Of a stretch of DNA of 7,160 nucleotides, positions 7,134 to 7,160 are shown piece after piece. Positions within the stretch are counted from its first letter, which is position 1. The number at the start of each line of letters is the position of its first letter. The notes under the pieces were generated by a model that made no database searches, was not told where the DNA came from, and saw nothing but the letters and a program-made list of their open reading frames with translations. The stretch covers positions 1-7,160 of the forward strand of contig JAKQKW010000379.1 in the NCBI GenBank assembly GCA_029560455.1. The letters are read 5' to 3'. This DNA comes from Candidatus Rifleibacteriota bacterium (GTDB lineage Bacteria > Riflebacteria > Ozemobacteria > Ozemobacterales > Ozemobacteraceae). A program made the translations under genes and the position numbers.

Positions 7134-7160
7134 TCAATATCGTTCATAATTGCGTATAAT

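Noticed and set aside
7081..7160. TTGACC on the minus strand (about 7133-7138) as a -35 box for the RRM gene
   Set aside because: At 16-18 bases downstream there is only CTCCGG-type sequence and no -10 match. The true promoter may lie partly beyond the right edge, so no promoter is called.

Overview
All real genes in this window lie on the minus strand, so transcription runs from high to low coordinates. The order is a small RNA-binding protein gene (6789-7064), a rho-independent terminator (stem 6741-6767), then a two-gene unit: a giant multi-spanning membrane protein of the DUF2339 family (2467-6615) and, overlapping its stop by 11 bases, a large exported DUF3999-like protein that runs off the left edge (1-2477). 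Coding density is high. The only non-coding stretches are 6616-6788 (173 bases: terminator, probable promoter and leader) and 7065-7160 (the leader of the RNA-binding gene). No tRNA, rRNA, CRISPR array or insertion sequence was seen.

The organism is a bacterium with moderate GC (about half by eye), strong Shine-Dalgarno sites and a conventional Sec signal peptide, which fits a diderm (Gram-negative type) lineage. Small single-RRM proteins of this kind occur in Cyanobacteria, Deltaproteobacteria, Bacteroidetes, Planctomycetes, Spirochaetes and several candidate phyla, so the window does not fix the taxon.

The main interest is the DUF2339/DUF3999-like pair. The membrane protein has an N-terminal anchor, a four-heptad coiled coil, a roughly 190-residue charged linker and a membrane core with more than 30 hydrophobic segments that ends in three related modules. 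Its partner is a signal-peptide protein built from successive beta-rich, discoidin-like units, including a clear 203-residue tandem duplication. The overlap and the strong internal ribosome binding site point to coupled synthesis. The two probably work together at the envelope, one in the membrane and one outside it. No catalytic motif was recognised in either, and the biochemical role is unknown.

The RRM gene looks like a separate transcription unit. It has its own terminator, and an extended -10 promoter candidate lies about 29 bases beyond the hairpin, in front of the DUF2339 gene. An 8-bp direct repeat with a 21-bp period lies in the leader of the RRM gene and could be an operator.
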